Below are positions 28,891 to 37,987 of a DNA stretch of 64,000 bases, one piece after another. Position 1 is the stretch's first letter. Every line of letters begins with the position of its first letter. The notes below the pieces were generated by a model. That model was not told the origin of the DNA. It worked only from the letters and a program-made list of their open reading frames with translations, and did no database searches. The position numbers and the translations under genes were made by a program. The stretch is from Nostoc spongiaeforme FACHB-130 (GTDB lineage Bacteria; Cyanobacteriota; Cyanobacteriia; Cyanobacteriales; Nostocaceae), in NCBI RefSeq assembly GCF_014698475.1, contig NZ_JACJTB010000004.1, forward strand, positions 62,001 through 126,000, given 5' to 3'.

Positions 28891-28966
28891 CTTTGTGTTC
28901 TTTGCGTCTTACCCGGCGGTTGATATTGAGACAGCTAATTTTGTGCATTAGATTTAGATAAAATTA

Positions 28967-28998
28967 ACCGCAGATGAACGCAGATGAACGCAGATAAA
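28967..28998 (+). repeat. Tandem decamer immediately before a WD40 gene
   Basis: The unit CAGATGAACG is repeated about 2.6 times directly against the ATG at 29000. Because the repeat replaces any ribosome binding site, it raises doubt about that start; another in-frame ATG lies at 29051. Confidence 0.65.
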
Positions 28999-28999
28999 G

Positions 29000-30037
29000 A
29001 TGAACTTGACAACTAACCAATCCTCAGAATTTGCGATATATGATTCCGGGATGCTGTCAGATTATGTCACAGCCTTAGCTTGGTCTCCTAGAGGTGATAT
29101 TCTCGCGGCGACATCTGCGGCTGGCGAGGTGGTGCTATGGAATGATGGCAATGCCATAGAGTTGCAAAGTGGTAGTGGTAAATCTGTAGACTGTGTGGCT
29201 TTTTCGGCTGATGGCAAATTTTTAGCTGTTGGTGGACAGGATGGAAAAGTCAAAATTTGGCGGGAACAGGAACTCATCGCCACCTTAGAAAATGCACCAG
29301 CTTGGGTAGATAAGTTGGCTTGGAATCATACTACTAACCAACTAGCTTTTAGTTTGGGGCGTTATGTGCAAGTCTGGGATGCCGATTTGGGTGAGATAGT
29401 CGTCACCTTGAATTTTGATCACTCTTCAGTTTTAGGAATAGATTGGCGTAGCGATGGCCAGTATTTAGCAATTAGCGGCTATCAAGGAGTCAAGATTTGG
29501 GAGAGTAAAAACTGGGATGAAGAACCATTCTTTCTGACTATGCCGACTGTCAGTGTAGCTATGGGTTGGTCGCCTGATAGCAAATATTTGGCTTCCGGTA
29601 ATATGGATCGCAGCGTCACAGTGTTGGACTGGAGCAACCCCGACCCGTGGATTATGCGTGGCTTTCCTGGTAAGATTCGACAATTGGCTTGGTCAGAAGC
29701 TACTACTCAATTAGGTGCGCCAATACTTGCTTCTTCTAGTGTTGAAGGTATTGTCGTTTGGGAAAAGTTAGAGGATGAATCCTTGGGTTGGGAAGCGCGA
29801 GTATTGACTAATCATGTGGATGTGATTAATGCGATCGCATTTGCACCCCACAGCTTCTTATTAGCCTCTGTCGGCGCTGATGGTTTATTGTGTTTGTGGT
29901 CAGAAGCAGCACAAGTATCTCAAATTCTCACAGGTGCTACCGCCGGGTTCTCTACCTTAGCTTGGCATTCTCAAGGCAAGTTTCTCGCCGCAGGTGGTGA
30001 ACAAGGCGAGTTAATTATTTGGGCAAAGGAAATCTGA
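29000..30037 (+). CDS. WD40-repeat protein
   Basis: The 345-residue protein consists of about seven WD40 repeats and should fold as a single seven-bladed propeller. Typical blade ends are VVLWND, VKIWRE, VQVWDA and LCLWSE. There is no signal peptide, transmembrane helix or enzymatic domain, so it probably scaffolds a complex in the cytoplasm. The ATG at 29000 lies directly after a tandem decamer without a ribosome binding site; ATG at 29051 (residue 18) is an alternative. Its partner is unknown. It is followed by a zinc-uptake lipoprotein gene, but the 171-base gap with a Zur-like box argues for separate transcription. Confidence 0.82.
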   Translation: MNLTTNQSSEFAIYDSGMLSDYVTALAWSPRGDILAATSAAGEVVLWNDGNAIELQSGSGKSVDCVAFSADGKFLAVGGQDGKVKIWREQELIATLENAPAWVDKLAWNHTTNQLAFSLGRYVQVWDADLGEIVVTLNFDHSSVLGIDWRSDGQYLAISGYQGVKIWESKNWDEEPFFLTMPTVSVAMGWSPDSKYLASGNMDRSVTVLDWSNPDPWIMRGFPGKIRQLAWSEATTQLGAPILASSSVEGIVVWEKLEDESLGWEARVLTNHVDVINAIAFAPHSFLLASVGADGLLCLWSEAAQVSQILTGATAGFSTLAWHSQGKFLAAGGEQGELIIWAKEI

Positions 30038-30164
30038 AGTGTGAAGTCTGAATTTTCAGGTATTTTGTTTTTACCTAACAACAAGGTAGACAGAGTATTT
30101 ATTGATAAAAGTTTACCTAGTTTATAGCTTATTCCTGAATATTTAATATTTCACTGTTATTTAA

Positions 30165-30179
30165 TAATAATGATTATTG
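30165..30179 (+). promoter_or_regulatory. Candidate Zur operator upstream of znuA
   Basis: TAATAATGATTATTG is a 7-1-7 inverted repeat (six of seven pairs match) lying 36 bases before the znuA ATG. It matches 11 of 14 fixed positions of the 7-1-7 zinc-uptake-regulator box I recall for cyanobacteria (TGATAATNATTATCA). Repression by zinc-loaded Zur would fit a zinc-uptake gene. This is pattern-matching only. Confidence 0.5.
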
Positions 30180-30214
30180 TTAAATTTATTCAGGAAAGCT
30201 ACTAGCCCTTGATT

Positions 30215-31204
30215 ATGCTCAATAAACTGCTATTTAATACTTTGTTACGGGCTGCTTGCGTTAGTTTTTTGATTGGCTTGGTTGGTTGTACAAGACAAGC
30301 GACTCAAACTTCCTTCACACAAACGACAACAGCAGATGAAAATCTACCCAAAGTTGTTGCTACAACCAGTATATTGTGTGACTTAATCAAACAAGTTGCT
30401 GAAAATACAGTCAACCTTGCTTGTTTAATTCCCCCAGGTACAGACCCTCATAATTACCAACCAAAAGCCGCCGATAGGGAAACTATCGACCAAGCTAATC
30501 TGATTTTCTACAATGGCTACAATTTTGAACCAGGGTTGATCAAAACTATTAAATCAAGTAGTAATACTGCACCAAAAATAGCTGTGAGTCAGTTAGCAGT
30601 CCCAAAAGCACAAAGATTTATTGAAGATGGCAAAAGAGTTATCGACCCCCATATTTGGCACAATCCGAAAAATGGCATCAAAATGGTTGATGTCATTAAC
30701 AATAACCTGAAAAAGCTAGAGCCTAATAATGCGGCAATTTATAATCAAAATACTAAACAAATTAAAAATGAATTAACTCAATTAGATAGTTGGATAAAAA
30801 CCAGAATTGCTAGTATTCCTAGTGATAAACGTGAATTAGTCATCAGTCATAATGCCCTGGCTTATTATGCTAAAGCTTATGGGATGACTTTAGTCGGGGT
30901 ATTGGCTGGTATTAATCCTGAAAATCAACCAACAGATAGGCAGTTAAATAGTTTAGTTAAAAATATTCAACAAGCTAAAGTCCCAACTATTTTTGCTGAG
31001 AAAAATATTAATAAACAGTTAATTCAATCGGTAGCCCAAACCGCAGAAGTCAAAGTTTCGGAAAGAGAACTTTATACAGATAGTCTTGGCGATGCCAATA
31101 GTGATGCTAATAGTTATCAAAAAATGCTGGAGGCTAACACACGCACTATTGTAGAAGCTTTGGGAGGGACTTATTTAATCTTTACACCGAAAGCTAGTAA
31201 GTAG
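30215..31204 (+). CDS. znuA: Zinc ABC transporter substrate-binding lipoprotein
   Basis: The 329-residue protein is a cluster A-I metal-binding lipoprotein. A lipobox LIGLVGC places the lipid-anchored Cys near residue 26. The metal ligands are His in DPHNYQP near 86, His in DPHIWHNP near 146, His in VISHNALAYY near 210 and a C-terminal Asp in LYTDSLGD near 289. The third ligand is His, as in zinc-type ZnuA, whereas manganese-type MntC/PsaA have Glu. The His-rich loop of many ZnuA proteins is absent. No permease or ATPase gene is adjacent, so it must share a transporter encoded elsewhere. A TTG two codons upstream (30209) is a weaker start. Confidence 0.83.
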   Translation: MLNKLLFNTLLRAACVSFLIGLVGCTRQATQTSFTQTTTADENLPKVVATTSILCDLIKQVAENTVNLACLIPPGTDPHNYQPKAADRETIDQANLIFYNGYNFEPGLIKTIKSSSNTAPKIAVSQLAVPKAQRFIEDGKRVIDPHIWHNPKNGIKMVDVINNNLKKLEPNNAAIYNQNTKQIKNELTQLDSWIKTRIASIPSDKRELVISHNALAYYAKAYGMTLVGVLAGINPENQPTDRQLNSLVKNIQQAKVPTIFAEKNINKQLIQSVAQTAEVKVSERELYTDSLGDANSDANSYQKMLEANTRTIVEALGGTYLIFTPKASK

Positions 31205-31270
31205 CAGGAGTTAAGACAGCGTTTTTTGGTTAAGTGCAGTACAAGTTAATAGCGGCTAGAGGCTAAGGGC

Positions 31271-31319
31271 TAGTACAACAAGGCAAAAGTAAAAATAAAT
31301 AATAACAATACCACAAGCA
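31271..31319 (-). repeat. Dispersed repeat B, inverted partial copy
   Basis: Read on the minus strand, these bases give GCTTGTGGTATTG followed by TTTTACTTTTGCCTTGTTGTACTA, matching the right part of the repeats at 2592-2706 and 59000-59116. It sits between znuA and a convergent WD40 gene. Confidence 0.65.
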
Positions 31320-31333
31320 TTTGAGCATAACTA

Positions 31334-32278
31334 TTAGTACAGGTTCCATACCTCAATAGTTTGCTGATTTTGAGCATTTCTAGCAAAGCCTACTAATATT
31401 TGACTATCATTACTCATTGCTATATCAATAATGTAATTTTCTCCCTTGATTGTTCCTACATTTTTTCCATTACCTATGTCCCAAATTTGAATTAAGCCAT
31501 CGCTACCGGAACTAAATAAGGTTTGATTATCAAAATTGAATATCACATTCCCGACATGATCAAGATGCTTATGAAACTGAATATTTTTAAATTTATCAAC
31601 TCTTTGAATTTGTTCTCTTGTCTCAAAATTCCAAATTTTAATACCGTCATAGCCACTACCAGCTACTAATTTACCATTATGACTAAAGGAAAGTTTGCGT
31701 ACTGCGATCGCACCATGATTATCTAATATACGTAGTTCTTTTCTTGTAATTAAATCCCAGACCTTTATTTTGCCATCAAATCCATCTTCGCCAACCACGG
31801 TTTTACTATTTGGGCTAATAACCCACATTACAGTATATGTTCCAAGATATCTGCGAATTTTCTTACCACTTTCTAAATTCCAAATTATCGTACCAGCACT
31901 TCCTTGAGTAAGCAAAATTTGATTATCAGCACTAATGTTTATATAGAATATCCAACCACTACTTCTGAATATACGAATCTGTTTTCCAGTTGCTAAATCC
32001 CAAGCTTTGAGAATATTTCCACCAGTCAATAGAGTTTTTAGATTTGGAGTGATTGCTACAGTATTAATACTTTTTGTCAAATTAATAGGTTTGGAAGATT
32101 CAGTTAGCCAAGAATTGATAAGCTGTCCAGTATGGATATCCCAGACTTGAATTTTAAAATCTTCACTTTGATAAGTTACTAATATTTTTCCATCATAGCT
32201 CAGGGCTTTTGAAGTAAAATTTGAGTTTAGGTAAAAAGTGGATTGATGTTTAAAAAAATTGGGTCTATATTCTGTCAA
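31334..32278 (-). CDS. WD40-repeat protein (second)
   Basis: The 314-residue protein is another WD40 propeller with about six or seven blades, with blade ends such as IQVWDI, LKAWDL, IKVWDL, IKIWNF and IQIWDI. It is more AT-rich in codon use than the WD40 gene at 29000 and is not its close duplicate. It has no extra domain. GrpB-family coding starts 34 bases beyond on the same strand, so the two may be cotranscribed (grpB first). Its role is unknown. Confidence 0.8.
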   Translation of the reverse strand: MTEYRPNFFKHQSTFYLNSNFTSKALSYDGKILVTYQSEDFKIQVWDIHTGQLINSWLTESSKPINLTKSINTVAITPNLKTLLTGGNILKAWDLATGKQIRIFRSSGWIFYINISADNQILLTQGSAGTIIWNLESGKKIRRYLGTYTVMWVISPNSKTVVGEDGFDGKIKVWDLITRKELRILDNHGAIAVRKLSFSHNGKLVAGSGYDGIKIWNFETREQIQRVDKFKNIQFHKHLDHVGNVIFNFDNQTLFSSGSDGLIQIWDIGNGKNVGTIKGENYIIDIAMSNDSQILVGFARNAQNQQTIEVWNLY

Positions 32279-32311
32279 TTTGCTACCTTTATCAAGATTT
32301 ATATCTGTTAG

Positions 32312-32839
32312 CTATGTTCGTTTTTTTTGCAATTCTTGCCAGACCAAAGCTTTTTGTTCTATCTCTTTGATAAAGCTATCTTTGCCATTCATGTAGCCAT
32401 TTATATCATTGGGGTACTGCTTGGCTAATTGACGCTTCAATTCACTATATTTTTGTGCTGCTTCAGGATGGGTAATCATGTAATCACGAAATGCCAAATG
32501 TCTAATTATTTCTGGCGAATTCACTTCAAAAGTGTGAACATTATGTGTTCTGATATTTTCCTTCTCTTTACGAAAATAACGGCGACCGGGGATGCCAAAC
32601 TCACCCATAAATTCATAGCCTAATGCTTCCATCACTGAAATTTGCTCATCTACCTTGGTGATATCTTTGACTTCTATCAAAAAATCAATGATTGGTTTGG
32701 CATAGATGTTGGGAATTGACGTACTACCAATATGATGAATAGTAACCACATTCTCGCTAAACGCCAGCGCAATTTGCTTTGACTCAGTTTCAAATTGACT
32801 ACGCCAGTTAGGATTATAGGGTACAACTTCTACCTTCAT
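32312..32839 (-). CDS. GrpB family protein (UPF0157, nucleotidyltransferase-like)
   Basis: The 175-residue protein fits the GrpB/UPF0157 family, a nucleotidyltransferase-fold group. Hallmarks are VEVVPYNPNWRSQFETE at the N-terminus, IHHIGSTSIPNI near residue 36 (the GST nucleotide-binding turn) and KPIIDFLIEV near residue 50. The group is related to minimal nucleotidyltransferases; some are fused to dephospho-CoA kinase. The reaction is not known. ATG at 32839 starts the conserved N-terminus, and a GTG at 32854 would add five residues. Confidence 0.85.
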   Translation of the reverse strand: MKVEVVPYNPNWRSQFETESKQIALAFSENVVTIHHIGSTSIPNIYAKPIIDFLIEVKDITKVDEQISVMEALGYEFMGEFGIPGRRYFRKEKENIRTHNVHTFEVNSPEIIRHLAFRDYMITHPEAAQKYSELKRQLAKQYPNDINGYMNGKDSFIKEIEQKALVWQELQKKRT

Positions 32840-32981
32840 TGCTATTTGAAACACTTAGGATACAGAGTATTTTCTAAAAAAATAGGAAATTCAGCAAATG
32901 TTAACTAAAAAATCCTCTTGGGAACAGGTAGTACATTTACGGATGTCTTACCTTTAAAACTCAGAAAAGTAGGTGCATCAG

Positions 32982-33650
32982 ATGAATCGAATTCTTATTG
33001 CGGAGGATGAACCCAGAATTGCCGCTTTTATTGAGAAAGGATTGCGTTCTCACGGTTTTACAACATCTGTGGCGGTTGATGCACGTTCAGCTACGGAAAT
33101 GGCTTTAGGTAGTGCTTTTGACTTAATGATTTTGGATTTAGGACTACCGGGTAAAGATGGTTTAGATGTTTTAGAGGAAATACGCGGACAAGGTGAGAAT
33201 TTTCCTGTAATTATTTTGACGGCGCGAGATGATATTCAAGATAAAGTTGCAGGCTTTGAAGCTGGTGCTGATGACTATATTACTAAGCCTTTTCGCTTTG
33301 AAGAATTACTAGTACGAGTCAAAGCGCGATTACGTAATAGTTTTAGTAGCCAAGCTAATGATGAGATGGTGCTGAAAGTGGGAAATGTAGTTTTAGATTT
33401 GCGATCGCGTAAAGTAAAAGTGGATAACAAAACTCTAGAATTACCGGCACGGGAATTTACCCTCGCAGAAACTTTCTTTCGCCACCCCGGACAAGTTTTG
33501 AGTCGTGAACAATTGTTAGATAGGGTGTGGGGTTACGACTATGACCCAGGTTCTAATATTGTCGATGTTTATGTAGGATATTTGCGAAAAAAACTCGGCA
33601 ACCACCTGATTGAAACTGTCAGAGGTATGGGTTATCGTCTGCGAACATGA
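32982..33650 (+). CDS. OmpR/PhoB-family response regulator
   Basis: The 222-residue protein has an N-terminal receiver with acidic pocket EDE near residues 8-10, phospho-acceptor Asp in MILDLGLPGKDG near 52 and Lys in ITKPFRFEE near 102. A C-terminal winged-helix DNA-binding domain follows, ending with the typical VDVYVGYLRKKLG and VRGMGYRLRT. A histidine kinase gene follows after 131 bases on the same strand and is its probable partner. ATG at 32982 starts the conserved MNRILIAEDE; a GTG at 32973 is possible. Confidence 0.92.
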   Translation: MNRILIAEDEPRIAAFIEKGLRSHGFTTSVAVDARSATEMALGSAFDLMILDLGLPGKDGLDVLEEIRGQGENFPVIILTARDDIQDKVAGFEAGADDYITKPFRFEELLVRVKARLRNSFSSQANDEMVLKVGNVVLDLRSRKVKVDNKTLELPAREFTLAETFFRHPGQVLSREQLLDRVWGYDYDPGSNIVDVYVGYLRKKLGNHLIETVRGMGYRLRT

Positions 33651-33781
33651 GAAATTTCTCATTAAATTTTTATCTTCTTATCGTATACTCAATAAAATCA
33701 TCAAGATGTAAATCATCAATAGTTAAAACGCGGCAGATAACGTTTTTATAAAAAATTTATCTGTCGCATTGTTATTTGATA

Positions 33782-35332
33782 ATGAGAAAAATTCAACACC
33801 ATCAACAAGAAGTCAAAACTAGCTTTTTTAAATATTTTAAGGGTCTGTTTTGGGCGACACGTACTCAAATACTCTTTTGGTATTTTCTCATTTTATGTTT
33901 TATATTTATCTTTTTTGTGCCAGTGTTTCGTTATTTCTTGTATGCCCAAGTTGATAGACGTGTGCATAAAGAAATTAATGAAAAAATGGGAATTTTTCTA
34001 GAATTAGTTAATGGTAAACCGCAGTTATTAGATTATTTAGAAAATAATGAAGCAGATGAGACAATTAATCTCTTAAGAGAAGCAGATAACCGCTTAATTA
34101 AAGCGCCAAAATCTTTAGATGAGTTAAAAGATTTCTTCGATGCTTTTTTGGTAAATCAGATTCCAGAAGATGATACTTTTTTGATTGCCTTAACAGAAGG
34201 AAAATTTTACAAATCTAGTCCTAGAGGTAGACCAAAAGAACTAAGTAGAGATTCAAAACTAATTCGCTATTGGTCAAACTTAACTCAACCAGAAGAAGGA
34301 GAAAAAATAATTACAGGTAGCAGTGTTGGGAATATTATTTATTTAGCTCAACCGGTGAAAATTAACGGTGAAGTTATCGGAGTATTTGTCATTGCTCACA
34401 CGACAGCCGGGGAACATGGTGAGGTAGGAGAAGCTATCAGAATTATAATTCCTGTAAGTGTAGGAATTATATTATTAGCTTTAGTTTTAGCTTGGTTCGC
34501 TTCAGGAAAAATTCTCGCACCTTTACGCTTGTTAACTCAAACTGCACGGAATATTAGCGAGTCTGATTTAAATCAACGCCTTTCTATAGTTGGTGAGGGT
34601 GAACTTGCAGAATTAGCGGCTACTTTTAATGAAATGATGGATAGGTTGCAAGCTGCTTTTATTAGCCAACGTAATTTTATTAATGACGCTGGCCATGAAT
34701 TACGTACACCAATTACGATTATTCGTGGTCATTTAGAGTTGATGGGTGATGACCCACAAGAAATACAAGAAACGCTGGCTTTAGTCATGGATGAATTAGA
34801 AAGGATGAATCGGTTTGTGAATGACTTAAGTTTACTGACAAAGGCGGAGCGTCCTGATTTTTTGTGTTTAGAAACAGTCGATGTTCGCGCTTTAACTGAA
34901 GAATTGTTTGTGAAAGTTCAAGCTTTAGGCGATCGCAACTGGCAACTGAGAGCTACTGCTAAAGGTAGAATTGTTGCAGATCGCCAGCGTTTGACTCAGG
35001 CTGTGATGAATTTAGTGCAGAATGCTACACAGCATACAAAAACTACTGATATCATCACCCTGGGTTCGGCTATTCGTCAAGGTAAGGTTTGCTTTTGGGT
35101 GAGTGATACTGGCGAGGGTATTGCAAAAGCAGACCAAAAAAGAATTTTTGAACGTTTTGCGCGTGCTGCAAACAGTCGCCGTCGTTCGGAAGGAGCCGGG
35201 TTAGGATTATCTATAGTTCAAGCTATTGCAGAGGCTCATGGTGGAGAAGTGACTCTGGAAAGCCAACTAGGAGCGGGAGCAACATTTACAATTACATTAC
35301 CTTTGGAACCACCGCAAGAGAATAATAATTAA
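33782..35332 (+). CDS. Membrane sensor histidine kinase
   Basis: The 516-residue protein has a transmembrane helix at about residues 33-55, an extracytoplasmic sensor domain of about 165 residues, and a second helix at about 221-243. A HAMP domain follows with ILAPLRLLTQTARNISESDL. The HisKA phospho-acceptor is in DAGHELRTPITII near 305, and the HATPase_c domain has N box VMNLVQNATQHT near 412, G1 VSDTGEGI near 443 and G2 GAGLGLSIVQAI near 475. It should sense an envelope signal and phosphorylate the upstream OmpR-type regulator. Downstream lie a lipoprotein and a porin, which may be its targets. ATG at 33782 is preferred to TTG at 33776. Confidence 0.92.
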   Translation: MRKIQHHQQEVKTSFFKYFKGLFWATRTQILFWYFLILCFIFIFFVPVFRYFLYAQVDRRVHKEINEKMGIFLELVNGKPQLLDYLENNEADETINLLREADNRLIKAPKSLDELKDFFDAFLVNQIPEDDTFLIALTEGKFYKSSPRGRPKELSRDSKLIRYWSNLTQPEEGEKIITGSSVGNIIYLAQPVKINGEVIGVFVIAHTTAGEHGEVGEAIRIIIPVSVGIILLALVLAWFASGKILAPLRLLTQTARNISESDLNQRLSIVGEGELAELAATFNEMMDRLQAAFISQRNFINDAGHELRTPITIIRGHLELMGDDPQEIQETLALVMDELERMNRFVNDLSLLTKAERPDFLCLETVDVRALTEELFVKVQALGDRNWQLRATAKGRIVADRQRLTQAVMNLVQNATQHTKTTDIITLGSAIRQGKVCFWVSDTGEGIAKADQKRIFERFARAANSRRRSEGAGLGLSIVQAIAEAHGGEVTLESQLGAGATFTITLPLEPPQENNN

Positions 35333-35392
35333 AAGATTATTGATAAAGTAAAAATACAATCACCTGAATGTAATTGGTAGAACCCAAATTTT

Positions 35393-35854
35393 ATGATGCC
35401 TCTACAAAAAACTATAGTCGGCATTTTTAATGCTGTGGTAGTTTTAGCGATCGCTGGTTGTGATATTGTATCAAATCAAAACAAATTGCCAGAAACTCCT
35501 GCACCTGTAGAATCCGCATTCAAAAATAAATATTCTGACAGACCGCGTATTTGGCATAGAAATTACTATGGTTATGAAGCAACTTTTATTAAAAAAAATA
35601 TTAAATATGAAGCCGAGTTTTCTGAGACAGGTGAATGGTTAGAAACAGAATACTATGTGACTGAGAAAGAATTTCCTGATGTTATTTTAAAACGCATTCG
35701 CCAAGAATATCCAACATTTAAAATTACCAAATATGAAATTGAAATCACACCCAAAGGCAATTTTTATGAAGTGGATATTACTGATGGTGAAATGGAATAT
35801 GAGTTATATTTTGATGTTCATGGTAATACACAAGTAGATATGTATGAAGATTAA
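35393..35854 (+). CDS. Lipoprotein with PepSY-like domain
   Basis: The 153-residue product has a lipoprotein signal with lipobox LAIAGC (Cys near residue 24). The mature part resembles the PepSY-like family: EAEFSETGEWLETEY, a central PDVILKRIRQEYP helix, and an FYEVDITDGEMEYELYFD strand region. PepSY-like domains are found in periplasmic proteins and some peptidase inhibitors; activity here is unknown. It starts 60 bases after the histidine kinase and precedes a porin gene, consistent with an envelope regulon under that two-component system. M1 or M2 could be the start. Confidence 0.75.
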   Translation: MMPLQKTIVGIFNAVVVLAIAGCDIVSNQNKLPETPAPVESAFKNKYSDRPRIWHRNYYGYEATFIKKNIKYEAEFSETGEWLETEYYVTEKEFPDVILKRIRQEYPTFKITKYEIEITPKGNFYEVDITDGEMEYELYFDVHGNTQVDMYED

Positions 35855-35953
35855 GCTTAATTATGAGAAATTTCTCATGATTAATCAGCTTAATTTAAGA
35901 TTAAATTAAAATAGAGTTAAGACAAAATATTGACGATTAACTCTTCTCTTCCC

Positions 35954-37528
35954 ATGTCTAATGTGTGTAAAAAAATAATTTTTTTATCAAGTTTATTATT
36001 CTCCACATTTACAATTAATTCACCAACTTTTGCCGGAGAAAATCAGCTAGATACACCTCCAAAAGAACTAGCACAATTAATTTCAGTTTCTCAACTTTCT
36101 GATGTTCAATCCACAGACTGGGCATTTCAATCTTTAATATCTTTGGTAGAAAAATACGGTTGTATTGCTGGTTATTCTAATGGCAGTTATTTAGGCAATA
36201 GCGCCATGTCACGTTATGAGTTTGCCGCAGGTTTAAATAATTGTCTAGCGAAAATTCAAGAACTCATAACTACAGCAAAAGATAGTTCTATAACTAAAGC
36301 AGACTTAGATTTAATTCAAAAACTCCAAGCAGAATTTTCTTCAGAATTAGCTCCAATTCGCAATCGTGTAGATACTTTAGAAATTCAAACCTCGGAGTTA
36401 GCCGCAAATCAATTTTCCCCTACCACAAAACTAGAATCTGAAGTAATTATAGGTGCGGCTGGCATTGTAGGTAAAACTATTGCTGATGGTGATGATAATC
36501 CTAATAACAATCTTGATTTAATTACAAATATCACATTTGCTCAACGTGTGCGGTTAAATTTTCTCACGAGTTTTACTGGTCAAGATGAGTTAAACATCCG
36601 CTTAGAATCGGGTAATATTCCTGAATTGGATGAAAATATTACCGGAACAGCAATGACACGTTTAGGCTTTGATGAAGATACCAATAATAATATTGGTCTA
36701 GATGAAGTATATTATTCATTCCCTATTGGAGACAGAATCAAAACCACACTTGCTGTTACTGAAATGGAGTTAAACGATATTGCTGAACCAATCAATCCTT
36801 TAGCAAGTAGTGATAGTGGTGCAGTTTCCCGCTTTGGTAGATATAACCCGATTGTTCGCAGCATGGATGGCACAGGATTAGGACTAAATTATCAAATCAA
36901 TAATAATACTAATCTTGGCGTTGCTTACCTAACCAATAATGCAGCTTTACCAACAGAAAAAAACGGTTTATTTAACGGTAATTTTGCAGCATTAGGAAAT
37001 TTAACTTATCAACCATCTCAAAATTTAGGCATTGCTTTTACCTATATCCATACTTACTATGTAGGCGGTGGAGAAAGCAACGTAAATTTGACAGGTAGTA
37101 CAGGTAGTTTAACAGCACGTAGCCCTTTTGGTAATATTTCGACTACAGCAAATTCCTTTGGTTTAGAAACTAGCTGGCGAATCAATCCTAAATTTATTGT
37201 TGCTGGTTGGATTGGCTATACACAAGCAGATTCATCAGTGACAAATGATGATGCAGAAATTTTAAATTATGCCATTAGTTTAGCCTTTCCTGATTTAGGT
37301 AGGGAGGGTAATTTAGCAGGTTTAGTTGTGGGAATGCCACCAAAAGTTATCAGTAGTAGCTTAGTAGCTGATAGAGATACTTCCTTACATATAGAAGGTT
37401 TTTATCGATTTCAGGTGTCAGAGAATATTTCGATTACTCCGGGAATATTTTTAATTACTAACCCTGAACATAACGCCAATAACGATAGTCTTTTTGTCGG
37501 GACTATTCGGACTAGCTTAGAATTTTAA
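35954..37528 (+). CDS. SLH-domain outer-membrane porin (iron uptake porin/OprB-like)
   Basis: The product of about 524 residues has a signal peptide ending near SPTFAGE. An SLH domain (about 45-110) contains VQSTDWAFQSLISLVEKYGC and SRYEFAAGLN, which binds the peptidoglycan-linked polymer. A coiled-coil spacer follows (about 115-150), then a beta-barrel of the OprB/cyanobacterial porin type ending in an aromatic residue (IRTSLEF). Such SLH porins are the major outer-membrane channels of cyanobacteria, and several have been linked to iron uptake. TTG at 35930 is an alternative start, but ATG at 35954 gives a better signal peptide. Its stop overlaps that of the convergent receiver gene by three bases. 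Confidence 0.88.
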   Translation: MSNVCKKIIFLSSLLFSTFTINSPTFAGENQLDTPPKELAQLISVSQLSDVQSTDWAFQSLISLVEKYGCIAGYSNGSYLGNSAMSRYEFAAGLNNCLAKIQELITTAKDSSITKADLDLIQKLQAEFSSELAPIRNRVDTLEIQTSELAANQFSPTTKLESEVIIGAAGIVGKTIADGDDNPNNNLDLITNITFAQRVRLNFLTSFTGQDELNIRLESGNIPELDENITGTAMTRLGFDEDTNNNIGLDEVYYSFPIGDRIKTTLAVTEMELNDIAEPINPLASSDSGAVSRFGRYNPIVRSMDGTGLGLNYQINNNTNLGVAYLTNNAALPTEKNGLFNGNFAALGNLTYQPSQNLGIAFTYIHTYYVGGGESNVNLTGSTGSLTARSPFGNISTTANSFGLETSWRINPKFIVAGWIGYTQADSSVTNDDAEILNYAISLAFPDLGREGNLAGLVVGMPPKVISSSLVADRDTSLHIEGFYRFQVSENISITPGIFLITNPEHNANNDSLFVGTIRTSLEF

Positions 37529-37890
37529 TTAGTTGGCGATAAATGAGCGCGAACGCTGTTCAATAAATCAGTAAATTTAAATGGTTTAGTGATGTAAGGA
37601 ACAGCTTTATTTCCTGATTGGGAGACTTTTCCTAAAACGTCATAATTTGCGCTAACTATGATGATGGGAATCAGTAAATTATGTTCGCGCAGTTCAGACA
37701 TAACTGTTAAACCATCCTTCACAGAAATATTGATATCTAATAACAATAAATCAAATTTAGCTGTGGTCAACATTTGTAAAGCTTGTTCACCATTATTTGC
37801 GATCGCAGTATTAAAACCATTCCGCCGCAAGCCTTTTTCGATAAATGTGGCAATGCGAATTTCATCTTCAACAATCAAAATTTTCTGCAT
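37525..37890 (-). CDS. Receiver-only response regulator
   Basis: The 121-residue protein is a lone receiver domain. It keeps the acidic pocket (VEDE), the phospho-acceptor Asp in LLLLDINISVKDG near residue 51, the Ser of VSANYDV and the Lys of ITKPFKF. The usual GADDY before the Lys is replaced by NKAVPY. The sequence is clearly related to the receiver of the OmpR-type regulator at 32982 (both start with a variant of ILIxEDExRIAxFIEKGLR), suggesting duplication with loss of the DNA-binding domain. It may act as a phosphate sink or connector for the same kinase. The original start at 37917 would add nine residues. Confidence 0.82.
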   Translation of the reverse strand: MQKILIVEDEIRIATFIEKGLRRNGFNTAIANNGEQALQMLTTAKFDLLLLDINISVKDGLTVMSELREHNLLIPIIIVSANYDVLGKVSQSGNKAVPYITKPFKFTDLLNSVRAHLSPTN

Positions 37891-37987
37891 AACTACTCCT
37901 AATATATACACATTCAAAAATCCCCAAAATAACCAGATAAATAGTAAATTTTGGGGAAATATGTAAATTCACATTAGCTATAAACTA

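Noticed and set aside
32930-32960. An NtcA-type site (GTA N8 TAC) before the OmpR-type regulator
   Set aside because: The spacing in GGTAGTACATTTAC is seven bases, not eight, and no suitable -10 box follows.
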